DNA from: Leptolyngbya sp. NIES-2104
GTDB lineage: Bacteria; Cyanobacteriota; Cyanobacteriia; Leptolyngbyales; Leptolyngbyaceae
NCBI RefSeq assembly: GCF_001485215.1
Contig: NZ_BBWW01000002.1
Span: 221,564-285,563 of the forward strand
Direction: 5' to 3'
DNA length: 64,000 bases
This document shows positions 45,179 through 53,558 of the stretch, one piece after another. Numbering within the stretch: the first letter of the stretch is position 1; every line of letters starts with the position of its first letter. The position numbers and the translations under genes are program-made. The notes beneath the pieces are model-generated. The model ran no database searches and was not told where the DNA came from. It was given only the letters and a program-made list of their open reading frames with translations.

Positions 45179-46153
45179 TCAGCTACTCTTATCGATCTTG
45201 ACGGTGTTTTCTGAACAAAGTTTGAGCACAAGCAGATTCAGGATGTCCTGTTGGCTACTAGAACTCGACTTGATTTCAAACTCTGCTTGTAAAATTGCAC
45301 GCAAACCATCGCCCAAACGATCGCTTGTTGTATTTCTGAGTGTCTGCCGCAGAAAATAGACTTGGTTTGGATTCCGAATTTCAGCAATCCGAGCAATTTC
45401 ACCCTGATCTTGCATTCCTGCTTCAAGAAGCGATCGCACACAAAGCCACAGTCGAAAGCGATTTGATAATGTCCGAAGAATTTTAAGCACAGGTTCATTC
45501 AGACTCATTAATTGAGCGAACAACCGCAAAGCTTTCTCCTGATTGCCTTCAATCAGAGCCTGAGCAAGGTCGAGGGCAGTCGCTGTCGTTGAAGTAATCA
45601 GATCCCCAACGACAGCCGGAGTTAGTTGAGATTCGTCTCCATTACTGTAGAGAACGAGCTTTTCGAGTGCATGATGTAAAGCGCGAGAATCGTTCCCGAT
45701 CGCTTGCTGAAGAACTTGAATCGAATCTGAGCGAAGCCTTAAACCGTATTCATGGGCAGTGTTTTGAATCCATTGGTGGAGTTGGTCAGTTTTCCAGGGC
45801 GGGAGGCGATCGAATTTGCTGATTTGAGTACATCGTTTGAACAACTGAGTCGGAGGGGCAGGACTGCTAAAGACAAGATGGGTTGCGCTTAATGGTGCGG
45901 CTAGAACTGCTTCCAGTAGCGGGTAGAGAGAATGGTTAGTGGAAATAGCAAGAGGATTTTGTAGCCAAATGAAGCGATTACCTGAATCAAAAGGTACGGT
46001 TAAAGCTGATTCGAGGATTCGGTTCAACTCACTTTCTTTCGCATCCTGAACGGTGAAACTAATGAGAGAATTAAGCTTGAGCGACTGCTTCAGGGTATGA
46101 ACGGCTTGCTCGATCGCAAACTCATCGTTGCCGTAGAAATAGTAACTTGGCAT
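45179..46153 (-). CDS. holA: DNA polymerase III delta subunit (HolA-like)
   Basis: 324 residues with the delta-subunit layout: N-terminal MPSYYFYGNDEFAIEQAVHTL and FIWLQNPLAIS (AAA-like domain without ATPase motifs), TALDLAQALIEGNQEKALRLFAQL in the middle, and a collar domain with SNRFRLWLCVRSLLEAG. Delta opens the sliding clamp in the clamp loader. It lies 8 bases from the ThiF gene in the plasmid-type block, beside a clamp paralogue at 51163, so it is probably an element-specific copy in addition to a chromosomal one. Confidence 0.82.
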   Translation of the reverse strand: MPSYYFYGNDEFAIEQAVHTLKQSLKLNSLISFTVQDAKESELNRILESALTVPFDSGNRFIWLQNPLAISTNHSLYPLLEAVLAAPLSATHLVFSSPAPPTQLFKRCTQISKFDRLPPWKTDQLHQWIQNTAHEYGLRLRSDSIQVLQQAIGNDSRALHHALEKLVLYSNGDESQLTPAVVGDLITSTTATALDLAQALIEGNQEKALRLFAQLMSLNEPVLKILRTLSNRFRLWLCVRSLLEAGMQDQGEIARIAEIRNPNQVYFLRQTLRNTTSDRLGDGLRAILQAEFEIKSSSSSQQDILNLLVLKLCSENTVKIDKSS

Positions 46154-46161
46154 TGGTTTAC

Positions 46162-46989
46162 CTATGGTTCTGCAAATTTTGCGATCGCTTGCGGCGACGT
46201 GTATCGCGTTTGAGTGGTTCCTGCTTCCAAATCAAAATAGGTTGCCCATTTCTTCAATTGACCAAATAACAGCCGATTGAGGTAGTCAGATGCGATCGCG
46301 GCACACATTCCGTTTACAGTTTGTGACTGGGCGTTCAGCATCGCAATTTCAGCGCAACTCATGGGCGCATTGACGAGCTGATCGGGTCTAGGCAGAAGAA
46401 TCTCAGGATGCACCAGGGCGGGAGAGGGTAGGGTGAGACAATGTGAGGGGGTTTGAAATGCCCAGCTAAAATGCTTCGATGTTGGGGCACTGCCGAGTAA
46501 GACTTGTCCTGATTCCCGGTGATTGCCTAAATCTAGCCACCAGCGTTTCGGGAGTTGAGCGGGTGAGTTTTGTTCGAGAGATTGCGCGATCGCATTTCGA
46601 GCAGGTCCATCATCCACACAACCTATTATCAGAGTGAGCCAGTTATAGTGACTGTGGAGCAAATCAGGCTGAAAAACCTTTGGGTAAGCACAGATGTCTA
46701 CTCCCCAAAGCAACGAGTAACGAGCCGCCAGCGACTGAGCTTTATTGAGTCCAATTTCGGCATCACTGAAGCGCTGTCTAGGAATGTTTTTGACTTCGAC
46801 AGTCTGCGGATCAAAAAATAGAGCTTGAGCGCGTTTACCTTGCTGAATGAGTAATCGGCAAAACCGAGCGATCGTTTCTGCCATATATGATCCATTGCCA
46901 CCACAACCGACCAAAACAAATAAAACTTGATCGAATTCACCGAGCCAGATCGGTTTAGCATCCAGGTAATCTGTGTTAACGGTTTGCAT
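46162..46989 (-). CDS. PRTRC ThiF-family (E1-like) protein
   Basis: 275 residues from ATG 46989. The E1/ThiF adenylating fold has FVLVGCGGNGSYMAETIARF (nucleotide loop), FFDPQTVEVKNIPRQRF and LIIGCVDDGPARNAI. PRTRC ThiF proteins belong to bacterial ubiquitin-like modules with JAB and E2-like partners, both encoded directly upstream. It would activate a ubiquitin-like C-terminus by adenylation; a catalytic Cys is not certain (candidate in NAPMSCAEIAML). The start overlaps the JAB gene by 14 bases. Confidence 0.8.
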   Translation of the reverse strand: MQTVNTDYLDAKPIWLGEFDQVLFVLVGCGGNGSYMAETIARFCRLLIQQGKRAQALFFDPQTVEVKNIPRQRFSDAEIGLNKAQSLAARYSLLWGVDICAYPKVFQPDLLHSHYNWLTLIIGCVDDGPARNAIAQSLEQNSPAQLPKRWWLDLGNHRESGQVLLGSAPTSKHFSWAFQTPSHCLTLPSPALVHPEILLPRPDQLVNAPMSCAEIAMLNAQSQTVNGMCAAIASDYLNRLLFGQLKKWATYFDLEAGTTQTRYTSPQAIAKFAEP

Positions 46990-47584
46990 GATTGACCGTC
47001 TCAAACGAAGGAACATCGAAAACCCAATCGGTCGGAATTGACCAGAATATGCCATCAATTCCCACACGAGTGATGAGCTTAGGAGCCGTATCTAGATGGG
47101 TCAAAATGGCAAAAATCCGAAAGCCTGTAGCGATCTTGCTATCCTCGGCTGAGAACTCCGTCGCATTCGGAGGATGGCTGTGAACTTCGATCGTGGCGGT
47201 TTGATAGCAATTATTTGATGTTTGGGAGAGAATCGGTTGAACTGAGCTTTGAGTTTGTAATTGAGAAGGAACGATCAGTTGCCAATCTTCTTGCCATTGC
47301 AGATAAAATAGGGTTTCAACGAAGGGCTGGGGAGTTTGCGCGACGGCAATCATTTGAGTTACTAAATTTGCACCAACACGCGGACGACGCAGCGTCAGTC
47401 GAGGCGTAACTAATGCAAGACCCGGAAGCGAAAGTGACTGAACTGGAATGATCGCACTAAAGTCGGGTCGTTCAGCCCGAACGAAAATGCCGTTACTTCC
47501 AATCAAATAATCTCGAACAGTGCCGCATTGTTGAGGAAGGCTATCTTGATTGATAAAGTGATAGCCGATCAAAGGTTGTGTCAT
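46976..47584 (-). CDS. PRTRC protein A, JAB/MPN metalloprotease
   Basis: 202 residues from ATG 47584 (ATG 47593 possible). JAMM zinc motif: Glu upstream and HSHPPNATEFSAED (His-x-His-x10-Asp) near residue 134. JAB proteases remove ubiquitin-like proteins or process their C-termini. Position and motif identify PRTRC protein A. It probably matures or removes the ubiquitin-like product of 49200-49667. The start is 2 bases after the protein B stop, indicating tight coupling. Confidence 0.75.
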   Translation of the reverse strand: MTQPLIGYHFINQDSLPQQCGTVRDYLIGSNGIFVRAERPDFSAIIPVQSLSLPGLALVTPRLTLRRPRVGANLVTQMIAVAQTPQPFVETLFYLQWQEDWQLIVPSQLQTQSSVQPILSQTSNNCYQTATIEVHSHPPNATEFSAEDSKIATGFRIFAILTHLDTAPKLITRVGIDGIFWSIPTDWVFDVPSFETVNHANR

Positions 47585-47586
47585 AG

Positions 47587-48324
47587 TTACCATGAATTGT
47601 AGGGAGAGGGATTGAGGATGGCACGACAAGCCTCTTCGCAAGTTTTCCAGCTACAGGGGCGCAAATCGCTCAATGGATAGCTGCGCTTTTTCGAGTTGGC
47701 AACCTTCCATAACTGCCAGCGAATGTCTTGTTCAAACCGCTTTGATTTACCGTTCGTCTGATGACTGTTAAATAATCCCTCCCACCAGGTTTGCCAAATG
47801 TGATCGATGGTCTGCGAACTTGCTAGAGGCTTTTCATTCTGCCCGAAGCAGAGCAGTCCACTGCTTGATACGTTAGGCAATGGCGGTTGGAAGAGTGCGA
47901 TCGCTGGTTCAAAGGCTTGCTTGATCGCCCACATGAAAACTTGGGCATCGATCGCAAGCACAATAAATCCAGGTAGCGGGAGCGTCAGAGTGACGCGCTC
48001 TTGATCGATCGGATGGAAATGCGGGTTTGTGATTAAAGTGAGGGTGTAGCGTTGAGGCGGATGTACTTGAATAATCCACTGCTTGTCACCATTCTTTCCG
48101 AGCCTCACTGTGTTAGCGGGAAGCCAGCCGCTATCATCTTCTTGACGATCAAATGCAAGCTTAACTGATGCTGGACTGATAACTTTGTAGTGATGTTCGC
48201 CTTTCTGCCCGCGATGATGATAGAACAGTTGATCGTCAGCAAAAATGATTTCTGCTTGAGCATGAATCAGAGGACGAGGTGGATCGGTTAGCAATTCAGA
48301 AAGTAGAGTCGATGAGATAGTCAT
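47587..48324 (-). CDS. PRTRC protein B (prokaryotic E2-like)
   Basis: 245 residues resembling PRTRC system protein B, which corresponds to the prokaryotic E2-like family D: SPASVKLAF, GWLPANTVRLG, PPQRYTLTLI and PLPNVSSSGLLCFGQ, the last containing the candidate catalytic Cys. E2-like proteins carry and transfer activated ubiquitin-like proteins. It is followed directly by the JAB and ThiF genes. Confidence 0.7.
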   Translation of the reverse strand: MTISSTLLSELLTDPPRPLIHAQAEIIFADDQLFYHHRGQKGEHHYKVISPASVKLAFDRQEDDSGWLPANTVRLGKNGDKQWIIQVHPPQRYTLTLITNPHFHPIDQERVTLTLPLPGFIVLAIDAQVFMWAIKQAFEPAIALFQPPLPNVSSSGLLCFGQNEKPLASSQTIDHIWQTWWEGLFNSHQTNGKSKRFEQDIRWQLWKVANSKKRSYPLSDLRPCSWKTCEEACRAILNPSPYNSW

Positions 48325-48341
48325 AATTAAGATGTTGAGCT

Positions 48342-49196
48342 TCAGTTGCGCCTTACCGCCCAGTTTTGACTAAGTTGGGACGAGTCGATAATTTTGATGC
48401 TAGGTTTTGATCGAGTTGGCTTTACCGAGCGATTCCAGAGTTCTATTACCTGAATGATTCGATGCGGGCTGTTGGTGAGCCAATCGACTAGAACCTGAAC
48501 TTTTTGCTGAAGGTGAATTGCTTTCTGGTAATGCTGGGTCAATTCCTCGATCGCTTCTACACTCCAAGTCCAAAGATCCATGTATTGATAGTTGCGGTTG
48601 TCGATAAATGGATTGTGCGTTTCTCGATCGAATATTTGAACTGCAATATGAAAATAATTCAATGGAACGGGCATTGCCTCGCAGTTCTGCTCAAATAAGT
48701 GCCAGTCAATTCTGCTAGGTAAGATGGGTGTCGGAAGCGAAACTGTGAAGAATGCTTCTTCAACCCTTTCCCAATTTGCTTGCTCAGACAGCCCTAGTAA
48801 GAGTTTATCCAATACATCAAGCTCATCCCATTCATACTCTTCGTACCAAAAATCAGGAGTAATTGAATAAACAGGAATGCCAGCACAGAGACTCTCATCC
48901 CCGTCAATTGGCAGGTAAAAGAGTCGATCGTGGATTAGATCGAAAAACTCTAGTTCTTCTTCGCTATGTTGTTCCGCTTCCCAATGGCGACTTGCAGTGC
49001 TGAGATGAAACTCAAATGGAAATAAGTGCCGATAGAGATCGCGTAGTGTGAGGTGGAGTTCAATCGTTTCGAGGTAGCTGAGGGCAATGTTTGGATCAAC
49101 AATCATGCCCTTCAGCCAGTCAAGTTCGCGCCCAGACAATGACGGAATCGGCAGGACAGGAAGAACAGTCTGGACTGCGGTCGGTGGATACGTCAT
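48342..49196 (-). CDS. Protein at the PRTRC F position
   Basis: 284-residue acidic, tryptophan-rich soluble protein (FWYEEYEWDELDVLDKLLLGL, YMDLWTWSVEAIEELTQHY). No catalytic motif I can name. In PRTRC operons the order is commonly E-C-F-B-A-ThiF, and this gene occupies the F position, 3 bases from its upstream and 17 from its downstream neighbour. Assignment as protein F is by synteny only. Confidence 0.45.
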   Translation of the reverse strand: MTYPPTAVQTVLPVLPIPSLSGRELDWLKGMIVDPNIALSYLETIELHLTLRDLYRHLFPFEFHLSTASRHWEAEQHSEEELEFFDLIHDRLFYLPIDGDESLCAGIPVYSITPDFWYEEYEWDELDVLDKLLLGLSEQANWERVEEAFFTVSLPTPILPSRIDWHLFEQNCEAMPVPLNYFHIAVQIFDRETHNPFIDNRNYQYMDLWTWSVEAIEELTQHYQKAIHLQQKVQVLVDWLTNSPHRIIQVIELWNRSVKPTRSKPSIKIIDSSQLSQNWAVRRN

Positions 49197-49199
49197 GAC

Positions 49200-49667
49200 T
49201 TAGAAGCACGCGAATGGTTTAGATAGAGGTAAAGAACCTCTCCGATCAAGCTGAGACAGAGCAGTTTGAATGCTTCGCTGCTCGATCTCGCCTTCCTGCA
49301 TCGCTTGGCGAATCGGTTCTTGAATCATAATTAACGATTCAGGGGTGAGAGCATTCTGCCAGTCTTGGTAGCGCAATTGAAGGTAGAGCGCGATCGCTGG
49401 ATTTTGATGAGCAGGTGCATCTTCTAAAATCTGTCGAATGGAAGTTAGTGATGCTCCATTTTGTCCAGCTTGCTTGATCAGAGTAATCGAGCCGTCATCG
49501 TTGCGCTGAACTTTTGCTGTTCGCGCACTAGCAATTCCGTAGGCGCTAAGTGTGCTTTTGAGGGCTTCGTCGTTGTCAGCGATCGCAACAGGAACCTGAA
49601 TGGCAGGTCGATCGCCATCGTAGAACACTGCGATCGTTGCTTCTGTAGATTCGTTAGGTGTCGTCAT
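49200..49667 (-). CDS. PRTRC C-like ubiquitin-fold protein with C-terminal extension
   Basis: 155 residues. Residues about 10-70 have the strand pattern of the prokaryotic ubiquitin-like PRTRC C family, ending SITLIKQAGQNG, comparable to the usual terminal GTKG. Unlike the classic short form it continues for about 85 residues. If the fold is right, a protease (the JAB protein) would have to cut after the glycine to expose it. The call rests on operon position and weak similarity. Confidence 0.42.
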   Translation of the reverse strand: MTTPNESTEATIAVFYDGDRPAIQVPVAIADNDEALKSTLSAYGIASARTAKVQRNDDGSITLIKQAGQNGASLTSIRQILEDAPAHQNPAIALYLQLRYQDWQNALTPESLIMIQEPIRQAMQEGEIEQRSIQTALSQLDRRGSLPLSKPFACF

Positions 49668-49684
49668 AGATTAATGGGTAAAGT

Positions 49685-50161
49685 TCAAGAAGACAAATCG
49701 AACAAACTGCGTTGTGTACCTCTCACTTCTTTCGTTGTGGTTGGCTTTGACGTTGATTCGACATGAGCAGGGCGTTGATTCATGGAAGTTTTCGATTTGG
49801 CAGTTGTGTCGAGTTTGGGTTTTGCAGCTTCAGCTTTTGCTCGCTCGATTTGGCGTTGAGCTAGAACTTGCTCGTACTCGGTAATCCAATTGGGGAGACG
49901 CGATTGCACTTCACCCAACTGAGTTTCCCGAAACATCGGAAGCAAATGAGCAACTTCATCAGGACTGTGAATTCCAGGGAGAATCAGTCGTCCATCTGGA
50001 TTTTGGTCATCGGGCAGGAGCGTGAAGGTGAGAAATAGCAGCAATGGCGGGACAAACTCGTTGGCAGTCGTATCTTCAGGCTCGGCTGAAGTTGTTGGTT
50101 CTCTCGAATCATTAGCATCTTGTTCAGTGGACAAGATCGAGTCATCTGTGGGAGAAGTCAT
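49685..50161 (-). CDS. PRTRC E-like protein
   Basis: 158 residues. A disordered acidic start precedes a PRTRC E-like core (LLLFLTFTLLPDDQNPDGRL, then SPDEVAHLLPMF) and a lysine/glutamate/alanine-rich tail (LAQRQIERAKAEAAKPK) that ends in RSLFDL. It precedes the C-like gene, as in PRTRC operons. The end (QRSLFDLSS) resembles a clamp-binding QxxLF motif, which is notable beside a clamp gene; binding is untested. Confidence 0.45.
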   Translation of the reverse strand: MTSPTDDSILSTEQDANDSREPTTSAEPEDTTANEFVPPLLLFLTFTLLPDDQNPDGRLILPGIHSPDEVAHLLPMFRETQLGEVQSRLPNWITEYEQVLAQRQIERAKAEAAKPKLDTTAKSKTSMNQRPAHVESTSKPTTTKEVRGTQRSLFDLSS

Positions 50162-50176
50162 AGATGTTGAAAGATC

Positions 50177-51142
50177 CTATTCATCAGGAATGTACTGTCG
50201 AAGATTTGGATTACGTTGGAGAATCTTCTTGGCTTTTGATTCAATTTGACGAATGCGTTCACGAGTTAAATTGAGAATTTGACCGATTTGTTCAAGTGTC
50301 ATCGGATCACCCTCTAGCCCGAATCGTAGTCGCATTACAATTTGCTGCTTTTGGGTTAAGCCTCCAAGTGCTTGCTCGATTGTGTTGCGTAAAAGAGTTC
50401 GATCGACTAATTCTGCGGGTGTTTCACAGCCTAGTGTGTCTACTTGCTCATCAATGAAATTAATCAACGGATCATCCGAATCAGAGTTGATTGGACGATC
50501 GAGAGAATCAATCGATCGAAACGTTTCCTGTAGCTTGTGTAATTGCTCAACAGATATTTCGAGTTCAGTAGCGAATTCCTCTCGCGTTGGACTACGACTG
50601 AGGCGAATTGTTAACTGTCGATGAACTTTGTGCATCCGATACCATTTTTCATGGAGGTGAACTGGAATACGAACAGAACGCCCGTTATCCATCACCTCAC
50701 GAGCAATGAACTGGCGAACCCACCAAGTTGCATAGGTTGAGAATTTATATCCCAGCTTCGGGTTAAACTTCTCTGCGGCGCGATCGAGTCCAATACTGCC
50801 AGCTTGCATCAAGTCCAAGAAATCCTCTGTGCTGTAATGTATGCGGCGTTTCTTGATAACCGATACCACAAGGCGTAAGTTGTGCTGAATCATTTTCGAC
50901 TTAGCCCGATTGCCTCGTCGTAGAGTTGCTTGAATCTCAGCAGTAGAAATTTGCAGTGCCTGAGATAACTCATCCAGCGTTGGTTCGCGATCGAGCGATT
51001 GAGCGAGAGCTTGCTTTCGAGTGACGATCGCCATCATCTGCTGAATCTGAGTGCCGTATTCTTGCTCTTCGTCGCCTGTCAGTAGCGGATATTGACCAAT
51101 TTGATTCAAGTAATCTCGAATTGTGCTGAAGTTAGGAGTCAT
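50177..51142 (-). CDS. Sigma-70 family group 2-like sigma factor
   Basis: 321 residues. Region 1.2 (IRDYLNQIGQYPLLTGDEE), region 2 (FLDLMQAGSIGLDRAAEKF, YKFSTYATWWVRQFIARE), region 3 and region 4 with the HTH MTLEQIGQILNLTRERIRQIE. It directs RNA polymerase to alternative promoters. It lies 20 bases after the clamp gene and 15 before the PRTRC E-like gene, in the same apparent operon, so it may drive element genes in a self-contained way. No anti-sigma factor is adjacent. Confidence 0.9.
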   Translation of the reverse strand: MTPNFSTIRDYLNQIGQYPLLTGDEEQEYGTQIQQMMAIVTRKQALAQSLDREPTLDELSQALQISTAEIQATLRRGNRAKSKMIQHNLRLVVSVIKKRRIHYSTEDFLDLMQAGSIGLDRAAEKFNPKLGYKFSTYATWWVRQFIAREVMDNGRSVRIPVHLHEKWYRMHKVHRQLTIRLSRSPTREEFATELEISVEQLHKLQETFRSIDSLDRPINSDSDDPLINFIDEQVDTLGCETPAELVDRTLLRNTIEQALGGLTQKQQIVMRLRFGLEGDPMTLEQIGQILNLTRERIRQIESKAKKILQRNPNLRQYIPDE

Positions 51143-51162
51143 AGGACATCCAAGGATAGTTG

Positions 51163-52449
51163 CTAGATTTCGACTGGCATCAGTAGAAATGACAAACTTG
51201 GCTGATGATCAGAGCTATCAGGTGCAGCAACCAGAAGCGGCGATTTTTCACCAACGATGTGAAGCTTGGCTTCGGTGTGATTGAGTCTTTGGATCACTCG
51301 CTGAAGGTTAGCTGCATTGAGGTGTGTGGTCAAAGAAGCTCCATTGATTTGCCCAGAGATCGATTCGCAGTGACCACCATTGGCAGATTTGCTTTCCGTA
51401 TCGAGTCCGGTTGGAGTTGCCGTAAATTTAACCACTCGTGTGTTGATGCTTGTGACCATGACTAAATGGCGATCTAAACAACCGATCAGTTGATTTTGAT
51501 CAACCGTGACCGTAGTTTGTACTTGCTGTCTCAGATTGCTCAAAATGTTTCGATAGTTTGAAAATTTTCCTTCGAGTACTCGAACGGTCATGCAGTGATG
51601 TGTCGCGTTCTCACCGTAGCGAAAGCGGATAATCGACGTGGGCGATTGTTCAGATTTTTCAAGCTCGATCGCAACCGTTTCGCTGACATTGAGATCTAAA
51701 AGCTCAGAGAGTTTTACCAGAGCATCGGCTCGAACAATGCAATCAAAATCTGGTGCTTCTTGTTCTGGTGTAGTCGTTTGATACAGACCCAGAACATGAC
51801 CGTCCGCAGCGCACAAGCTGAAACAAGTTTGCTCGGATTGTTTCCATAGCTGGATTTGAACACCGTGATGGGGTGTTTGACTTTCATCTTTTGAAGCACA
51901 CATCGCGATCGCTCGAATCGCTCGTTGTAGATCTCTCGCATTCAGTTCGTAAAGCTCGACTGTGCTATCGGGTTCAGGCAGCTTTGGATAATGAGTCGCA
52001 GGTTTAGCGGGAATTTCGCTTTGCGCGATCGCGCTGAGTAATCGAAGCTGAGATACTCCAGGCACAACTTCCAGAGTGATCGCTGTTTTTGGCATTTTCT
52101 CGATCAAGTTGGCAAACTGTAGTGGAGGAACGAGCAATTTGCCCGACTGCACGACGTTTGCAGGCAAACACACCCGCATTCCCATTTTGAGGTCAAATCC
52201 TTGCAAGAAGAGCTGCTGAGTGTCAGAGCAAGCTTCGATAACGAGGTATTTAAGTTCTGGATTCGTGCCCTGAGCCGGAACTGTTTTCACAACAAGCTGT
52301 GTTAGCTCTGAAAGGGTTGCTTGCTGTACCGTTGCAAGCCGTCCTTCGAGAGACGCTGATTGAGCTTCAACAAGAGGCGTTTCTGCTGCGACTGGTTTAG
52401 TTTTAGCAGTCGTTGATTTAGTTGATTTGCGCTTCGTCGATTGAGTCAT
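51163..52449 (-). CDS. dnaN: DNA polymerase III beta (sliding clamp) paralogue
   Basis: 428 residues. A lysine/threonine-rich N-terminal extension of about 30 residues is followed by three clamp-like domains: GFDLKMGMRVCLPANVV, RAIRAIAMCASKDESQTPHHGV and a C-terminal domain ending LSFLLMPVEI, matching the beta C-terminus. As a clamp it would tether polymerase to DNA. It is more divergent than chromosomal DnaN, so it is probably element-specific. ATG 52449 overlaps the prim-pol stop (ATGA). Confidence 0.8.
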   Translation of the reverse strand: MTQSTKRKSTKSTTAKTKPVAAETPLVEAQSASLEGRLATVQQATLSELTQLVVKTVPAQGTNPELKYLVIEACSDTQQLFLQGFDLKMGMRVCLPANVVQSGKLLVPPLQFANLIEKMPKTAITLEVVPGVSQLRLLSAIAQSEIPAKPATHYPKLPEPDSTVELYELNARDLQRAIRAIAMCASKDESQTPHHGVQIQLWKQSEQTCFSLCAADGHVLGLYQTTTPEQEAPDFDCIVRADALVKLSELLDLNVSETVAIELEKSEQSPTSIIRFRYGENATHHCMTVRVLEGKFSNYRNILSNLRQQVQTTVTVDQNQLIGCLDRHLVMVTSINTRVVKFTATPTGLDTESKSANGGHCESISGQINGASLTTHLNAANLQRVIQRLNHTEAKLHIVGEKSPLLVAAPDSSDHQPSLSFLLMPVEI

Positions 52450-53543
52450 GAGAATCTTCCTCGGTATAATGAATATGAGAAACGAACGGCTTGTTGAACT
52501 TGTCGATCGCAGCCTGCATCACCGAGATGTCGATGAATTGCAGGCATTGAATATCGAATCGAAACGTTGTGAGACTGGCTATTGAGAATGCGCTGAATCC
52601 GCGCTGCGTCTAGCCCTAATTGCTGCCCGACGGTTTGACAGAATATGTCAGCCGATGGAGCTAAACAGTAGGGGTAGTTTTGTAGCCAGTTCTCCCAGCC
52701 GAAAACTTCTCGTGCGATCGTGCAAAGCGTATCACTTCGCTGTCCAACTGGAATTTCGTTCAATTGTTGGAGTAAAAATCTTACTCGCTGACAGACTAGA
52801 TGTTCGATCGCGATTGGACGATCGGTAGATGATACGGAGCTAGTTGAAGGTGCGATCGCCTTCAACAGCGAGGCTCCCGTTGGTTGAGTTCGAGCAAAGA
52901 TGCTAATGCTGTCGAGTGATTCGATTTGAATCGGCATGACTCTCTGAATCGATTGATATTGCCCACTTTTTCCTTGAGTCGGTGCTAATACAATAATTTT
53001 TCCTTCACCGATTAGCTCACCTGCTTGAAAGCCTTCTGGTTGAAAAGCAAAGTTAGAGAAATCGGGCAATGGATTGCAGCGCACTCCAAGATGCCACCCT
53101 TGGCTTTGGCTGATTTCGATAAAGGTAGATTTGAGACAAGGTGCAAACTCCAGGTAAGCTTGCAGAATTGTCCAACAGTCTTCGATCGACTGAAATCGAT
53201 GCACATCGAAATCAAGCCAAACCGTATTATTCCATCCTCCCATTGTGGCAATCCCGGTTCTCCAGTCGCAGAACCATCGTTTGATTTTGCTGGAACTCGG
53301 TAGGCGATGCTGAAAGTCCTGATGTTTGATGAGGCACGGCTGTCCATTGAAATTGAGATAGGAAGGATTTTTTCCAGTGAACCGGGGAAGTGGTTCAGTG
53401 TTTGGGATGATTGGCAGTTTTGGATACTGGTGCGGATCTTGGTAGGGTGCGATCGGGAGCGGCGGATAACCGTGATCGAGCAGCCATACAATCGTGTCGT
53501 TGATACTGAGGTTAGGACTATAGCGATCGCCAGAATAAGACAT
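52446..53543 (-). CDS. Bifunctional DNA primase/polymerase (prim-pol domain)
   Basis: 365 residues with an archaeo-eukaryotic primase-type prim-pol domain: WLDFDVHRF (metal-binding Asp-x-Asp) near residue 112, SQSQGWHLGV (motif II His) near 148, GEGKIIVLAPTQGKSGQY, and a C-terminal helical region. Such proteins prime plasmid replication and may extend primers. No helicase domain is fused; the neighbouring large helicase could supply this. The stop overlaps the clamp start. Confidence 0.75.
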   Translation of the reverse strand: MSYSGDRYSPNLSINDTIVWLLDHGYPPLPIAPYQDPHQYPKLPIIPNTEPLPRFTGKNPSYLNFNGQPCLIKHQDFQHRLPSSSKIKRWFCDWRTGIATMGGWNNTVWLDFDVHRFQSIEDCWTILQAYLEFAPCLKSTFIEISQSQGWHLGVRCNPLPDFSNFAFQPEGFQAGELIGEGKIIVLAPTQGKSGQYQSIQRVMPIQIESLDSISIFARTQPTGASLLKAIAPSTSSVSSTDRPIAIEHLVCQRVRFLLQQLNEIPVGQRSDTLCTIAREVFGWENWLQNYPYCLAPSADIFCQTVGQQLGLDAARIQRILNSQSHNVSIRYSMPAIHRHLGDAGCDRQVQQAVRFSYSLYRGRFS

Positions 53544-53558
53544 GAATTTGAATGTGAA

